64,000 nucleotides of DNA from Hygrophila difformis (GCA_030278955.1 JAOANR010000010.1:27530174-27594173); one strand, 5' to 3'; numbered from the stretch's first letter, positions 22,201 through 34,133 are shown. Program-made: numbers and translations. Notes: generated by a model not told the origin, from the letters alone.

Positions 22201-24061
22201 AAATGAACTAAGGCATGAATGGGTGGCAATGGATACAATGTGGTTTTCAAGCCAATTCGAATTGTTGAGCAATTCGAATTAATTCGAATTAGAAAATTCG
22301 AATTGGTTGAAAACCTCATGAAGGAAATTTTTGGGTGTGCAATTCGAATTTCTTAGGCAATTCGAGATAATTCGAATTGCCTCAATTCGAATTACACAAT
22401 TTCAAACAACAACAATTTTTTGTTCTCACAAGTATGGGTTAGGTGAACACTGTACTGTAATGATGGGTTTAGATTTACTAAATCCCTCATCTCACATCAA
22501 TGTCATTTCACAGCCACCCTAGTGAGATTTTCAAGAAATAAACAAATACATTTCCAGTGGTTATTGGCCAGATTCAAACCCTATTTCTACAAACAAAGGA
22601 TCAAAGATCAAAGAGCCTAAAACATCTAATTATCTAAGAACTGCATGAATAAACTAAGAACACTCAAGTTATCAAAGGTAGCATGAGATGAGATTAGGGC
22701 AGGAAGAATAAAATCTAAACATAAATTAAAACAAACCTTAAAAACATCTAAAACCTAAGAACACTTATTTGAAGCTCTAAGGCACTAAATCAATCCAAAA
22801 ACCCACCAAACATGCATTTATTAAGTTTGAATGTCAACTAGGACATAATAAATGTAACCTAGATGAAACAAACAAACATACGAAGCATTTATTTCTAGAG
22901 AAAGCATTAAAGAGTGCCAAAACACATGAATAAAACCATTTCTGGAAATTTTCCTTGTATTGACACTTTGAAAGCAAAATAAAGAACCTAAAACCATCAG
23001 TAGCTTGAAGGTAGGGTTTATTCTAACTAGAAAGCATGTAAAAATATGGAAAATGGCTACTCTAAGGGTTACACAAACTGCTTCTACACTAAACTAAGAT
23101 TAAAGCATGTAAAGATTACACTACTTGCAAGAAAAAATAAACTAAACTACCTACCTAACCCTTAAGGGGTGTGGAACCTCCTGCTGTTCTTTTTGTCCCA
23201 GCTGTTTTTTGGCTAAAATTCTTGATCTCCTGATTCTGTTGTGGAAGGTCTGCTTTTATAGACAATCTTCAAAACCCTAGGCCCCCCAATGTTGTGCTCA
23301 TGCTCCACAGCTTTGATGAATTTTTGAGTGCAGTTCGAATTATCTCAACCAATTCGAATTAATTCGAATTGTGAGATCTCTTCCTTGAGCTGGGATTTTG
23401 GCCTTCAGTTATCAATTCGAATTGTTAGGATAATTCGAATTGGTCTTTTCTCGAATTGGATGAGGGTTTCTGCTTGGCTTCCTTGCACTTGTTGGCAATT
23501 CGAATTGTTTGTGCCAATTCGAATTAATTCGAATTGGACAATTCGAATTGCACCTTCTTCTTGCCTTTTGGTTTCTTCTCTCTTCATCCCCTAATTCGAA
23601 TTAATTCAAACTTGAACAATTCGAATTAGGCTTCTGCATCCCTTCCAACACTTAACCAATTATTTGCTCTCTTTAGCAGTTCGAATTGTTGTGCAATTCG
23701 AATTAATTCGAATTGCACAATTCGAATTATGCTTCAACACTTAGCCAAATTTCAGTTGTGGGATTTTCAATCTTTTTCCCATCTTTTTGGATTTTTGTGG
23801 GCCCTTTTATTCTTTTGCCCATCTTTTCATTCCTTTTTCTTTTCTTTTTCCTTTTTTCATGTTTTTGGATTTTTCTAACACAAATACAATTAAAATTGCA
23901 TATTTTGTGTCTTTTTGTTACCGGCTCGATGTTTTTACAAACTCGCATTAATCTGTCAAATTCAACTGCTTTCTTATTGAATTAAGATGGAATCACGATC
24001 AAAATGTCCGTCTCAGACACGGAAATGGATTGGAAATAATGGACAATTTTGGCCATTATCA
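19208..24061 (-). repeat. LTR of A' (inverted, 4,854 bp)
   Basis: Reverse complement of LTR A across its whole length, with TG...CA ends on the - strand. Together with the right LTR of A (14,171-19,036) it forms an inverted repeat of almost 4.9 kb per arm with a 171-base centre. Short reading frames here (for example 19,475-19,660, 23,328-23,594) are LTR sequence and are not called. Confidence 0.88.
23251..23261 (-). promoter_or_regulatory. TATA box of LTR A'
   Basis: On the - strand it reads CTATAAAAGCA, preceded by AATTCGAATT copies at 23,335-23,730, as in LTR A. Confidence 0.6.
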
Positions 24062-25713
24062 CCTACTAATTATTAGGACAAAAGATGGTTTTTGAAACAT
24101 CTTTCCCTTTTAAACGACAAGTACTAAATGTCCAACTAAGAACAAGTTTGTTCTTCATTAATCCTGAGTAAATAATGATTGAGAAAACTTATATCATCAT
24201 CTTTTCTCATTGTACTAATGAAAATAGTGATACGAATTTCAGAAATGAATTGTGAGTCTGTAATTATGAAGTAAGATTACTCATCATAGACTGGGAAATA
24301 TCCCAAAATATCATATGTATATGTAGTATTATATGTATAAAGAAACGTTGAGGGTTCTGAGTCCTCTTAATCAAAATGCTGGGGTGTTTCCAAAATATAC
24401 ATTGGAAACTAGACAGAATTAGGAAATAACTTTCCCATGAAAAAGGATTTGAGAAATAATTCTGCAAAATACATGTCCAAAGTAACTCGCAGTAACTACT
24501 TTGGGTTTCAAACTATGAACATTCCAATTTTCCGCACGCTATGTCTGTACAGCGTGGAGGGAGCTAATATTCAAAGAATGTTCCTCAGATTTTGTTTATA
24601 CAAAGAACTGAATGCCTTGCAGTAATTTCTATAGAATGCGGCGAGATATTCAATTCCTACTTATGAGATAGGGGTTATATATGTATAAGAAGTAAAAAGT
24701 GAATAGTTGATACCCTGAGAAATGGATATCAGATCTGTTGCTATTATAGACTGGTTCTCTCGCTTTGTCAGATTGACATCGCGAGAGTATTAAAATAGCC
24801 TTTCTCACAGTAAAGTTATCTGGATATTTCCTCGCATCATCTTTTAGGATGAAGCGTGGCCTTATCCATATGTAAAGTAAATGATCAGATTTTATAACTG
24901 TCATAACTACCTTCTGGGATTTCTGTTGAGAAAATCTTGAATACAGGACCTTTCCAATTCAAATTCATGAACTTGGAATTTTCACTTCTTAAAGATTATC
25001 ATGCGATGATTAACACTGCATGGGTCTTTAGGAACTTCTTAAAGTTCTGAACATTAAACACTATGATTTTATTCCTATTTTGTGATCACAACATCATATC
25101 AACAGAAAATCAAATGAATTCATGATCCTGCCAGTTCATACCTAACTCGGTTAAAATATTCAAACTTCTTGTGTAATCAGAATGAACAAATTATGTATTT
25201 AAGATATGAAGGTATTATAATCTTCGAGAATCGAATTAGCGATGTGATGCAAATTCCAAAATTGAATATTGAAATTGAGGTTTATACTCTTCTGAAACAG
25301 AATCGCGAATTGAAAATTGAAACCAGAAAGACAAGAAATTAACAATTTGATAACCGATCATTCTTCATGTATCTCAAATAACAAAGAATCAAAAACGAAT
25401 ACACCTGGAGATCTGATTGCAATCAGAATAATGCAAAGGTGAGCGAAGGAGTCGGAAGTTTAGATGATGATCGTCGTGATGGATGAACAAGCATTCCAAA
25501 AGCAACTCTCCTTCCAGGGTATCCTCAAGCTAATCTAAAAACTATCTTAAAGAAATCTACTATGAAATTGAATTACAAATCTGAAGAACTTAAAGTAAAT
25601 TGCAGTGAAAATTAAATCCTAACCTACCTACTAAACTCTAAAAATGGACTGGAGAGTAAAATCGAGCTATTCTCTTCAATCTCCCGCCTGCTGAGCTGAT
25701 TCCCCCAAGGGTC

Positions 25714-25723
25714 TTATTTATAG
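25714..25723 (-). promoter_or_regulatory. TATA box of LTR B
   Basis: On the - strand it reads CTATAAATAA and lies about 590 bases inside the LTR. The other LTR copy has the same box at 48,736-48,745. Confidence 0.6.
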
Positions 25724-25744
25724 ATGGGCGTTGTAACTGCTTTA

Positions 25745-26115
25745 GCCTTGGATGATAACCGCTCGCATCAGAATAGCTCTCCTCTCGCTTTGTCCAGTTC
25801 CTTCAAAGCGAGAGTCAGAAATATAGTCATCTTTCTCAACAAGGCGAGGTCTTACAGTTTCTCCAAAGAGTTTGCTCCTCGCCATAATATCTAAAACTTT
25901 TTGTCTTGCACAGATTTCCTTCCCTCGCGATGTCAAACAATCATCGCGTGGACTTCAGCATCTGAACATTTTCCTTAAATCTTTTCCTGATTTCGAACAC
26001 AAGCCCTCGCACCATTCCTTCTCTTTCCTCGCTATGTCTTCTTCCACTTCCTGCTGCTTTCCAGCTTAACTTCCTGATAAATGACAAAGCGTGAATCAGT
26101 TCGAGTAAAAACACA
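25745..26115 (-). promoter_or_regulatory. Repeated GCTTTGTC / GCGAGG motifs in U3 of LTR B
   Basis: Examples on the + strand are CTCTCGCTTTGTC with AAAGCGAGAG (25,785-25,815), AAGGCGAGGTC (25,843), CCTCGCGATGTC with ATCGCGTGG (25,923-25,951), CTCGCTATGTC (26,028) and GACAAAGCGTG (26,082). Several form inverted pairs. The same motifs recur upstream of the F-box genes at 38,284-38,345 and 41,147-41,330. Confidence 0.5.
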
Positions 26116-26313
26116 GCGTGCGAGACTTACAATGAAAACTTAGAATTTCAAGCCATTTTCAGTGTAATTCCAACTTCTTCACAATCTTAATTCTTCTTCC
26201 ATCTTTTCTAATCCTCTATGATTATTTATTAAAAATCAATGGAATTAAGAACAAAAGATCATCTATAAGACACTAAATTGGACGCAAATGACAGTCATAA
26301 AAGACTGTCATCA

Positions 26314-26329
26314 CCATCCTCACATTTAG
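26314..26329 (-). other. 3' polypurine tract of element B
   Basis: On the - strand it reads CTAAATGTGAGGATGG, directly followed by the LTR start TGATGACAG. It matches the tract of element A. Confidence 0.7.
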
Positions 26330-27147
26330 AAACACTTGTCCTCAAGTGGTAAGAAACTTGTAAAGTTTCAAAGAATAATTCCAATTAGTGGCTTCTTGGA
26401 TTAGATGTTCATGTAAGATTCTCCTGGATCACTACCTTCTCTTTTTTTTTTTTTATCAAGGGGTGGCCTTCTGTGGCTTTCAATAGCTCGGTTTCACATT
26501 ATTAGGAGTAGTCGCATGGCTTGACATTGCAGATGAAACTTCAACTCCCCTGCCGTTGATTCTGCTTTTTTAAAGTTCTTCATCTTATAAATCAGAGGGG
26601 CAGCTGTGCCAGCTACTTATATCCACATTATTTTACCACGTCTGTTTCTGAAATTCCCTTGCTCTCTCTCTCTTTTTTTTTAACTCAATATGCACACTCA
26701 TCTTCCAAGAGAGACTAGATTAGATCAATCCTTCTAACCTTGTGCAGTTGTTGTTTAGAGTATACAAATCACTAAAGTTAATATAATCATAAAACCTTCA
26801 AACTATTCATCCAGTAATGACATCAATCAATCTCAGAATTTACAGCTGAAAACAGTTTTCAAGAGCGGCTCATGCTTGCAGTGAAGATCTATAAAATAGA
26901 TGTCTCCACAGCAACCACTTTAGACTCATCTTCTATTCCTTCATCAGTTGATTAGCCTCCCTGAGTTTTTGTGTTGTTGTTGTTTGTTTGTTTTTTTTTT
27001 TTTTTAGCTCGAAGTTCAATCCTATGATACAACTTCATATTAACTCTATCCTGAGTTATATTAGAATAAATGGAAACAGGAAAGGAATAAAGAAAAAGAG
27101 ACTGTAATTAAAAGAAAAAGAAGGTTACAGAAAACTCCCCTGTGATC
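26330..27147. other. Non-coding 3' leader-side spacer of element B
   Basis: No gene seen. It contains T-rich homopolymer runs near 26,443, 26,669 and 26,993, and a small hairpin CACTTG/CAAGTG at 26,334-26,349. Confidence 0.6.
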
Positions 27148-28527
27148 TCAGGATGGTCCTGCATCATTGTCTGGATTTTTGGGTGGTATGGATGGAGATT
27201 TCTTTAGATCCGAGACTAGGTTGGCAAGGATGTCCACCAATCTCGTACTATTGTGCTGCTCCTGTCTCCTCAGCTCCATATCCCTTTCTCGTTCCTGTCT
27301 TCTCTCTTCAAGTTCTTCTCTTCTCAGCCTTTCAAATCTTTCCATTTCTTCCCTTCTCATTCTTTCCTGTCTATCCCATTCTTCCTTCCTTATCTTTTCT
27401 TGCCTCTCCATCTCCTCTTTCCTGAGTTTTTCTTCAGTTTGAATCCTGACATGCTCAAGTTCAATCCTCTTTTGCTCCATTTCTCTTTGAACATGCTTGT
27501 CTTCTGACATAGTTTTCACTAGCATCTCCATGGACTGTGCAAAACTTTGGATTGAAGTACTCATAGTCTGAGATTCATCCACAGACACTGTGTTCCTCAT
27601 TGGTTGTCTCAAAGGGTGAGATGGTGCAGAAGTGTTCTCAAACTCCTCATCTTCTGGAATAGGATTCAATGCAGGAGATGGAGCTACAGTCTTTGTCCTT
27701 TTTACTGCGGCTCTTGACTGAGATGATCTTGATTTTGAAGGAAGCTTGACCCTTTTTGTCTTAGGAGATGGCACCTTTGATCCTGATCCCTCGGAAGTTT
27801 GTTCCTCTAAATCCGGCATTTGGTAAACCAATTCTCCCCTCAAAGTGTCTTCTGGTAATGGAATAGGAGGATCTATCTTTATGATCTCTGGTAAAAATGG
27901 TGTGATTGAAACTCCTTGTTTCTCACAAAGTCTTCTGATTAAATTTGGATAGGCCAATGCTGCATCTTCTCCAACTCTTGATTTAATGACATTGAGAACA
28001 TGGTGTGCAGCACTGCATTTCCTTCCTGACCATAACAGTGCAAATCCCTCAAAAGTTCCAGCTGAAGGTCCTTGAAAATTTGTGGTGGGTCTGAGCTTTG
28101 AATAATAGAAATCAAGCGTTGGCAGATATTTAGGTTTCAAATTCTTCAATGGAATCTTATTTAGTTCAGTTCCTCTGTGTGTTGAACAGAATCCTAGTGC
28201 CATTTTTCTAGCATTAGCAAGCTTATTCCCTTGAGTTTTCTTCCTCAAAAGAACCTCAGACTTAACTTCTGGCTGTTCTAACAAAGGTGCCTGTATCAAA
28301 TCATTTAGAGTTTCCACAGTGACTTGCACTGTTTTTCCTCTAATCCATGTTGTTTCTGCCTCAACATCAAAGTTAGCATAAAACTCTCTGGTCAATTCCA
28401 CATAACCACATTTGTTGTTGTGTCTCATGAAAACGTCCCATTCATTGATTCTCCTCCAGTAACTGATACAATTATGATCCAGCCACTTGGGATGAAATCC
28501 TTTGTCCGGAACAACCATTTTGGACAT
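27148..28527 (-). pseudogene. C-terminal part of a plant-transposon-type protein (PF20167-like)
   Basis: A 459-residue open frame. Residues about 35-200 contain ELTREFYANF, a WIRGKTVQVTVETLNDLI block, and Trp/His-rich segments. This pattern fits the putative plant transposon protein domain often found in Athila-type elements. A Pro/Ser/Lys-rich linker is followed by a very long charged region at about 340-440 (repeated Glu, Arg, Gln, Met) that should form a coiled coil. The domain name rests on recall of the family pattern, not on a search. The frame overlaps the end of the next one (28,425-30,647) and the two appear to be halves of one chain separated by a frameshift near 28,520. The biological role of this domain is not known. 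Confidence 0.6.
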
Positions 28528-30647
28528 CCCAGATAGTTCTCCAATGCCTCCTTTCTTCCATTAAACTTAACCTGGATTTCCTCTTCTGTAAATTCAGTCC
28601 TCTTTTCAATGCTATCAGGGATTGACAACCTCACCTTTGGGCTATTCTTCCCCCAATAACTCAAAGGTAACAATTCTGGAATTTCTTTTCCTGGGGAAGA
28701 TCCTTCAGATGTATCTGATTCATTTCCCTCGGATTCTTGTGCTTCTTCCTGCTCATTCCCAGCATTTTCATTTCCTTCTTCTTCTGTTTGGCCTCCTTCT
28801 TGAGCAGGTTCTAAAAAATTTTCTTCCTGAACTTGTTCTGGGTTTTGTTCATGGTCAGGATCTGGATGTTCTTCTTGAACTCCATCAGTGTCATCATGTT
28901 GTGAATTGCCTATTCCTGAATCATGTATCAATGACGTGCTGGTATCTACCTTCTCAGTAACTTCCAAGCTATGCTGATTTAAGATCTCTGTAGGATCTTC
29001 CTGTACAGGTTCGTTCAGTAGAAAAAAAATAGCAGTAGGTTCTGAATCTAACAATCCTTTGGTTCCAAAGTACTCTTCTGCTTTCTTCTTCTGTTCTGCA
29101 ACCCACTCAGGATCGTTCATCCTTGCAATCGCTCTCTGAGTTACTTCATCCCTGACTTGAGATGGTAGGAGCCATTGATTCATTTGATTCTCAGCATTCG
29201 TCTGTGTTCTAAGATATTGACTAACAGTGTCTTCCACAAAATATTTTCTCTGTTGATCTTCTTGAGTTTCATTTCTCTGCACTTCTTCTTCATAAGCTTG
29301 AATTGCTAATGGAGATGGTTCCACTACTTGGTCTGAATTTATTTGTTGTTGGATTTCCTCTAATTCTGACTCAAGTTTAGCTGCATATTCACTTGCTTGC
29401 TGTACTGAAGTGTGTGCATTCCCTCCTTCTCTAGCCAATTTCTTGAACTTTTTAATCAGTCCTTCTAGGGAATAAGTCATGTTCCCTACTGTAGTTCCAT
29501 GCAAGTTCATATCTTCAAAAGTTTGTAAATCTACAAGTGACTGTTCCTGAAATGTGTCCACCACTGATTTCTCAACTTGATTTACAAATTCTTGCTCATT
29601 TGCAGCTTGTTCTGGTGGTAAATCTTGTTCAGTTTCCTTTCCTGAAAATCCTTGTAAATCAATCTGACTTTGAATAAGATCTTTGTTAACCTGAGCTTGC
29701 TGACCTTCATCCTGTTCTTCTCTATCATCTTTTTCAACAATCTGAACCTGTTGGAGATCAGTGATCAGTTTAGTTGATCCTTGTTCATCAGATTGATGTT
29801 CATCGATACATGCTCTCCAGCCTTCCGGATCTATATCTCCCACTTCCAAATTAGTATAAGGAGAGAGCTCCAACCTCTCTGTATAGGGAACTATCCCTAG
29901 AGTTGGTTCGACTTTTTCTTCCTCAGAGCTGGTATCATGTACCACATACTTAGGCTTCCTGGCCTTCATCTTTATTCTGAACTTCTTAACAGGTTTTTCA
30001 GGTTCTTTTTCTTGTTGCTTTTCTTTCTCAGGAGTGATTTCTAATTGTTCTACATTTTCCAGAAAAGACTCTTGCTGCTTAAGTTCTTCAGGTTCAGTCT
30101 CCTTCTGATCAGAGGGTAGCTTTCCTCTCCTTTTGTAGGTAACAACTTCTTTCTTTTCTTGAGCTGATTGTAAAATCCCATCTTCATCCATTAAATCCTT
30201 TTTCAAGTCCAAAATTTCTTTGGCTGACAGCTCATTTCCATTCTTCCTCTTCTTTGGCATTCGGCTAGTCTTCTCAGACCTGCTTGTCTCCAGTTTTCTC
30301 CCAGTCCTTTTCTTGGCTGTTGGTACTTCTTCTGAAGTACTTGGACTGAGATTGTGTGACTTTCTCTTTTTGGTGGATAATTTCTTTTTACCTTTCTTAT
30401 CTTGGGTTTTCATGAGTTCCTCCCATTCACGGTCTGCCTTTCGTCTGCTTGCATAATAATAATCCATACTTTCTTGCAGAATCGGATGGATTTCATCATT
30501 TTCTTCATTCCTTTCTCCCACAATAGTTGTGACTTCATCTACTACTCTCATCTTCTCAATTCTTTGCTCATCATCTGTGCTGTCTTCATCTGAATCGTGC
30601 TTGTTGACATAAAAATTCTTGCCCAATCCTTTCAGCATGACATTCAT
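28425..30647 (-). pseudogene. Acidic, Lys/Glu-rich middle part of the same long protein
   Basis: A 740-residue open frame. It is highly charged: a basic block near residues 85-135 (KKGKKKLSTKKRK type, nuclear-signal-like), then Glu/Gln-rich stretches likely to form coiled coils at about 180-260 and 390-520. A very acidic Glu/Gln/Asn-rich tail follows at 590-680. The last part (SYWGKNSPKVRLSIPDS) leads into the region continued by 27,148-28,527 in another frame. Upstream the same frame continues past a single TAA near 30,719. I recognise no catalytic motif. Length and position downstream of pol match the env-like frame of Athila elements, but I see no clear membrane segment or signal peptide. 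Confidence 0.5.
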
Positions 30648-31985
30648 TCCCTTTCTGTTCAGATATTTCTCATTCCATGTATCCCAATCATCAATAATTA
30701 CCTGCTGAATTCTTCCTTATGTTTGATCAGTATAGGGTCTATGCTCCTTGTATGCATTTTCTCTGCACATAGCATCATACATGACATACTTCTCAATGAA
30801 TTCTTTCTTCCTCTCCTGAACATATCCATGAACTTCCTGTTCGAGAGTTGGAGGTAATCTCTTCATGATCTTGTTGGGTCTATCTGTAATGAGAAGATCT
30901 GCATCTGCTTGTGTTATTGATGGGGCTGAAACTTTTCTGAAATTCGCTATAGGTTCCAGTCCTTCATTAACAACAAATTCTCTGAAAATAGTCCTTACTA
31001 TATTTTGTGGTGTCTGTTTTGCATCTGATCTCTGCTTCCTATTTTTCCCTGATCGCTATAGATCTCCTCTGCATCCTTAACCCATACTTGCTGCTCTGGT
31101 ATCAAATCAGCAAACTCCTCTAAAGGAAATTCTTCATCAGGTTCCCTTGTCAACCCTGGTTTTAGAATCCTTTTTCTTAAATCTACCCCTTTAGACCAGT
31201 TATTCATATACTTGATCCAGCTATTTCTAGCTTCTGAATAGTTCTAAGGACATCTTTCCATACCATCTTACCTTGCTTAGCTTTCTTGAAATAAGGCTCT
31301 AGGTCATGTCTTAAGTTGATCCGAGCATCAATAATCCTATCCAGGGCCAGATTTGTCAAGAAATTCTGTTCAACGGGTCCCTTCTTGTTCAAGAATGTTG
31401 GAGGCATGTATGCAGGGCCTGCTGAGCATCATAGACTCTAGCATTCCGGATTTCATGAAGTTTGCAGCAATGTTTAGTGAGTCGCTTCACATATTTTGGT
31501 AGTGATTGAGGATCAAAGTAATCCAACTCCAGCCCTATTTGATCTTTTGGATTGATAATTCTGTAGCATTCCTGATTCCACTCAGCCATGCACTTCCTTT
31601 CCCTTTCCAAAAGTCTTTCGAGTCTGATTTCATTAGGCAAATGCTTGTCATTGATAAGAATTATCATTTGATCATCCCAAAATCTATTCATCTTATCCCA
31701 GAATGCTTCTTCTAAATCAATCCTCAATGATTCATTTTCCTTGTCTGGTATATGTTGAACCATGAATGGATTGACATAAAAGTCTGGGGGTGAAATTTGC
31801 ATTCCTGTCCATCCACCACTTTTCCGAATAGTTTCCACCATGTTAACTGTTTTCCTCTTCGTCAAGAATGATTTCTCTTTCTTATCCGATTCTATACCTC
31901 GAGCTTGAAGTTCTTCATAGGTCATCTTACGAATTCTTAAGAAAGAAATAAGAACAAACTGGTTAACTAGTGTCACCATACTCAC
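30648..31985 (-). pseudogene. N-terminal part of the long protein, broken by frameshifts
   Basis: Three overlapping frames (31,389-31,985; 31,204-31,407; 30,998-31,207) and an open stretch at about 30,720-31,030 read as one protein interrupted by frameshifts near 31,400, 31,205 and 31,030 and a TAA near 30,719. The likely original start is the ATG near 31,925 (MTYEELQARG), just after a CTTAAG acceptor-like site. Motifs seen are a GGWTGMQISPPDFYV stretch and a Trp-rich segment (FWDKMNRFWDDQ). No known domain is recognised. Together with the two following segments the chain would exceed 1,500 residues. Confidence 0.5.
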
Positions 31986-32110
31986 ATTTAGAGTTTGACT
32001 CTAAATGTGCAGATGATAAAAAGAAACATAATACCAGATTCTTCTTTTATATTCATCATTCTTTCCATGATATCACCATACTCACATTTAGAGATTTGCT
32101 CTAAATGTGA
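31981..32110 (-). other. Two purine-tract hairpins between F-box cluster and long frame
   Basis: CACATTTAGAGT/ACTCTAAATGTG with a 3-base loop lies at 31,983-32,009, and CACATTTAGAG/CTCTAAATGTG with a 5-base loop at 32,083-32,109. Both are preceded on the + strand by TCACCATACT, the same context as the true LTR/purine-tract junction at 26,311-26,329 (TCACCATCCT). They match the hairpin after pol in element A. Confidence 0.65.
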
Positions 32111-32272
32111 AGATTTCAATGCTGACTAAATCTACTATAATGCAGAAAATAACAGAGAACTTAAAATCAAAACATCATTAATCAAAAACAAAACATAGAA
32201 TTCATTAGATCCTTGCTACTAATAATATGGAATTACAAAGCATGGTGTTTCTTATGACATTTAAACTATCAA

Positions 32273-33020
32273 TTACAAATGAGGAGGTGTCTCTGTCTCA
32301 ATTCCAAATCTGAGGAACAGATTACAATGCTCAGAGACTAAACACCTCATGCAGTAAATTGAGGTGACTCCATAAGTATTCCTTGAAGGGCCATGATTGT
32401 TATCATAATAGCTCCTAAGGTTGCAAAGTCTCTTCTTAGGTTGTCCTTGAAAGGGTGAGATAAATTCCTCATAACTTGATAGCCACCTTCTAACTTGAAG
32501 CCGAAGATCCTTGAGTCTTCGTCTATTCTTGCACAGAGAAGCGAAGAGCCAAATTCCCTTCTCTTGTTCTTCAACTTCATCCTTACTTAAGAGCATAAGA
32601 GCTTTTACATAAATGGATGGAGGGTGATTATCAGTGATCGCAGGATTTAAGAGTTTAAATGTTGCTTGTTCATTCTTATCTTTAACGAACAAACGCAGTG
32701 CCTCATGTAATTGGTACATCCAATTTCCTGCATTTTTGCAGCTTTCAAGGAAAACACTTTGTGTCTCTTCAAAAGTCCCCCATCCCCATGCAGAAAAATC
32801 TTCAAGAGAAGCCTTTTTCAAGACTAAAGGATGATGGGTAGCTTTTTCAAGCTCCTTGCAGACTAATTTACAGTTAAAGACAGTCTCAAGGTGGTCAAAT
32901 GCCAATCTCGATAAAATGTTTCCAAGAATCTCATAAGGAAGATTTGTGATCTGAGTTTCCCCCGATCCAGATTTCTTTATTGAAGTCCTTGGTTGCTTTG
33001 ATGAAGTTCCAATTTCACAG
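32273..33020 (-). CDS. F-box exon B6
   Basis: Large exon with acceptor CCTATTCAG immediately before 33,020 and the reading frame in phase 2; stop at 32,273. It codes for about 248 residues with an F-box (ITNLPYEILGNILSRLAFD) and a CKELEKATHHPLVLKKASLE segment. Then come CKNAGNWMYQLHEALRLF, DNHPPSIYVKALMLLSK, SPFQGQPKKRLC and a C-terminal CMRC. This follows the family order F-box, AGN block, DNH block, PF.GQ, CxxC. No usable first exon lies in the 160 bases up to the stop of B5, so it may use the leader exon at 35,070-35,086. With that 17-base exon the chain has 254 residues and stays in frame. An alternative is translation from the in-frame ATG at 33,040 in unspliced RNA. Expected role: substrate receptor of an SCF ubiquitin ligase. 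Confidence 0.65.
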
Positions 33021-33181
33021 CTGAATAGGATTGAAAACAATAAAAGTATTAAAAGCTAGAGAATGCAATTCATTAATGCAAAAGGAATGTACAGTTTAGG
33101 TCATCCAGATAATTCTTTGCCCCGAAACAAAAAGCACAAAAGATTACAAGCAAAGAAACTATGAACTGCTTGATTTCTACA

Positions 33182-33935
33182 TTAGTCTAATTCTAGCAAT
33201 TCTTCTTCATTCTGATCTTCTTCTCCATTGTTCCATTGCTCCCAATCGAATAATATGCCCAGTTCTCCACTTGCTCTTCTATATTGTTTGACATAGTCAA
33301 AAAGTTCACATGGAACACACTCCATCCTTTCATTGAAGGGTAATTGATGTTGCTCTTGAAGGGAGTGATTCTTACAAAAACTCCTTTCCTCTTTATCAAG
33401 GAATGGGTTTGGGAACTTATCACCATAAAGAAGCCAGTGCAGAACATTCATTTTTAGGAATAGTAGATCAAAAGGATCCTGGGTTACAGATTTAATCAAC
33501 TGAATTCCTTCCTCATCCAGTTGTGGGTCTTGTTTGGAAAGCAATAGAAGAGATCTTATGAAAACAGTTGGTTTGTGATTATCATCTAATCCGGGCTTTA
33601 AGATTTCATAAGCTTTTTCTTCATTTTTATCATCCACAAAGGCTATCAATGCAGGCTCAATATTAAACATATAATTGCCTGCATCCTGACATCCTTTAAT
33701 GAATTTGACCTGATTACTTGGGTAAACATCTCCTCTCCAAATAGCACAGGTTTCCAAATTAGCTCTCTTTAGAGCTGACGATGATCTGCTTGCTGAGAAG
33801 AATTGCTTAGATGTTTCAGATGCTCTACAAAGTGCCTTTATGCTCTCCATTCCTAATCTTGACAGAATGTCTCCCAATAACTCAGTTGGTAAATCAAGTA
33901 TTTGAGTTTCCAAGAGTTGAGGGATTTCGATATTT
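33182..33935 (-). CDS. F-box exon B5
   Basis: Large exon from acceptor CTTTTCAG (exon start 33,935, phase 2) to the stop at 33,182, fully open. The F-box (ILDLPTELLGDILSRLG) is near the start and is followed by ALCRASETSKQFFSASR. Later come CQDAGNYMFNIEPALIAF, DNHKPTVFIRSLLLLSK, NPFLDKEERSFC and CVPCELFDYVKQYRR, with an acidic tail. It is closest to B2 among the copies here. Only about 200 bases separate it from the end of B4, and I find no ATG-containing first exon with a phase-2 GT donor there; the shared leader at 35,070-35,086 would fit. A start at the in-frame ETQ codon region (near 33,913) is possible only if a non-ATG start or another leader is used. Confidence 0.65.
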
Positions 33936-34133
33936 CTGAAAAGAAAAGGAGGAAAAACACATAATTAAGAGTTAAACTCAACATTTATGCAGTAATTAAG
34001 AAATGAGATTAGATTTTATTATCAAAACCAGGCTGCATTACATGATACAAAAGACCTGATCTAGTGACAGTTTCAAGGTCTAAAATTAGAAGACTTGTCA
34101 CACGCATCAATCTCTTCCTTCTTTATCGAAGAA

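Larger units (their letters stand above)
19037..24061 (-). mobile_element. Element A': inverted relative of A, 5' LTR and gag start
   Basis: Read on the - strand from 24,061 this is a complete LTR, a PBS, a 5' leader and the first 24 bases of gag, then it is cut by the right LTR of A. The LTR differs from those of A at many more positions than they differ from each other, plus indels near its end, so it is a separate related element and not a recent copy. It ends in TCA at 24,061 (TGATAATGG on the - strand) and the next base is inside an LTR of element B. The rest of A' should lie left of the window. Confidence 0.8.
24062..26313 (-). repeat. 3' LTR of element B (5' portion)
   Basis: Collinear with 47,087-49,009 plus 55,717-56,042. 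On the - strand it begins TGATGACAG, with a 9-bp terminal hairpin ATGACAGTC/GACTGTCAT (26,288-26,311). U3 carries GCTTTGTC and GCGAGG-type motifs at about 25,745-26,115, upstream of a TATA box at 25,714-25,723. Confidence 0.9.

Noticed and set aside
14171..24061. A huge palindrome as assembly artefact
   Set aside because: The arms differ at many bases and by indels, the centre is a logical LTR/gag-start junction, and the outer end is a proper LTR terminus inside LTR B; nested insertion explains it.
27153..27507. Overlapping + strand frames of 84-91 residues opposite the coiled-coil region
   Set aside because: Antisense shadows of a Glu/Arg/Gln-rich coding strand.
30648..31985. Frames as separate small genes or exons
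   Set aside because: They continue one another in different phases without matching splice sites at the breaks; a frameshifted single frame is simpler.
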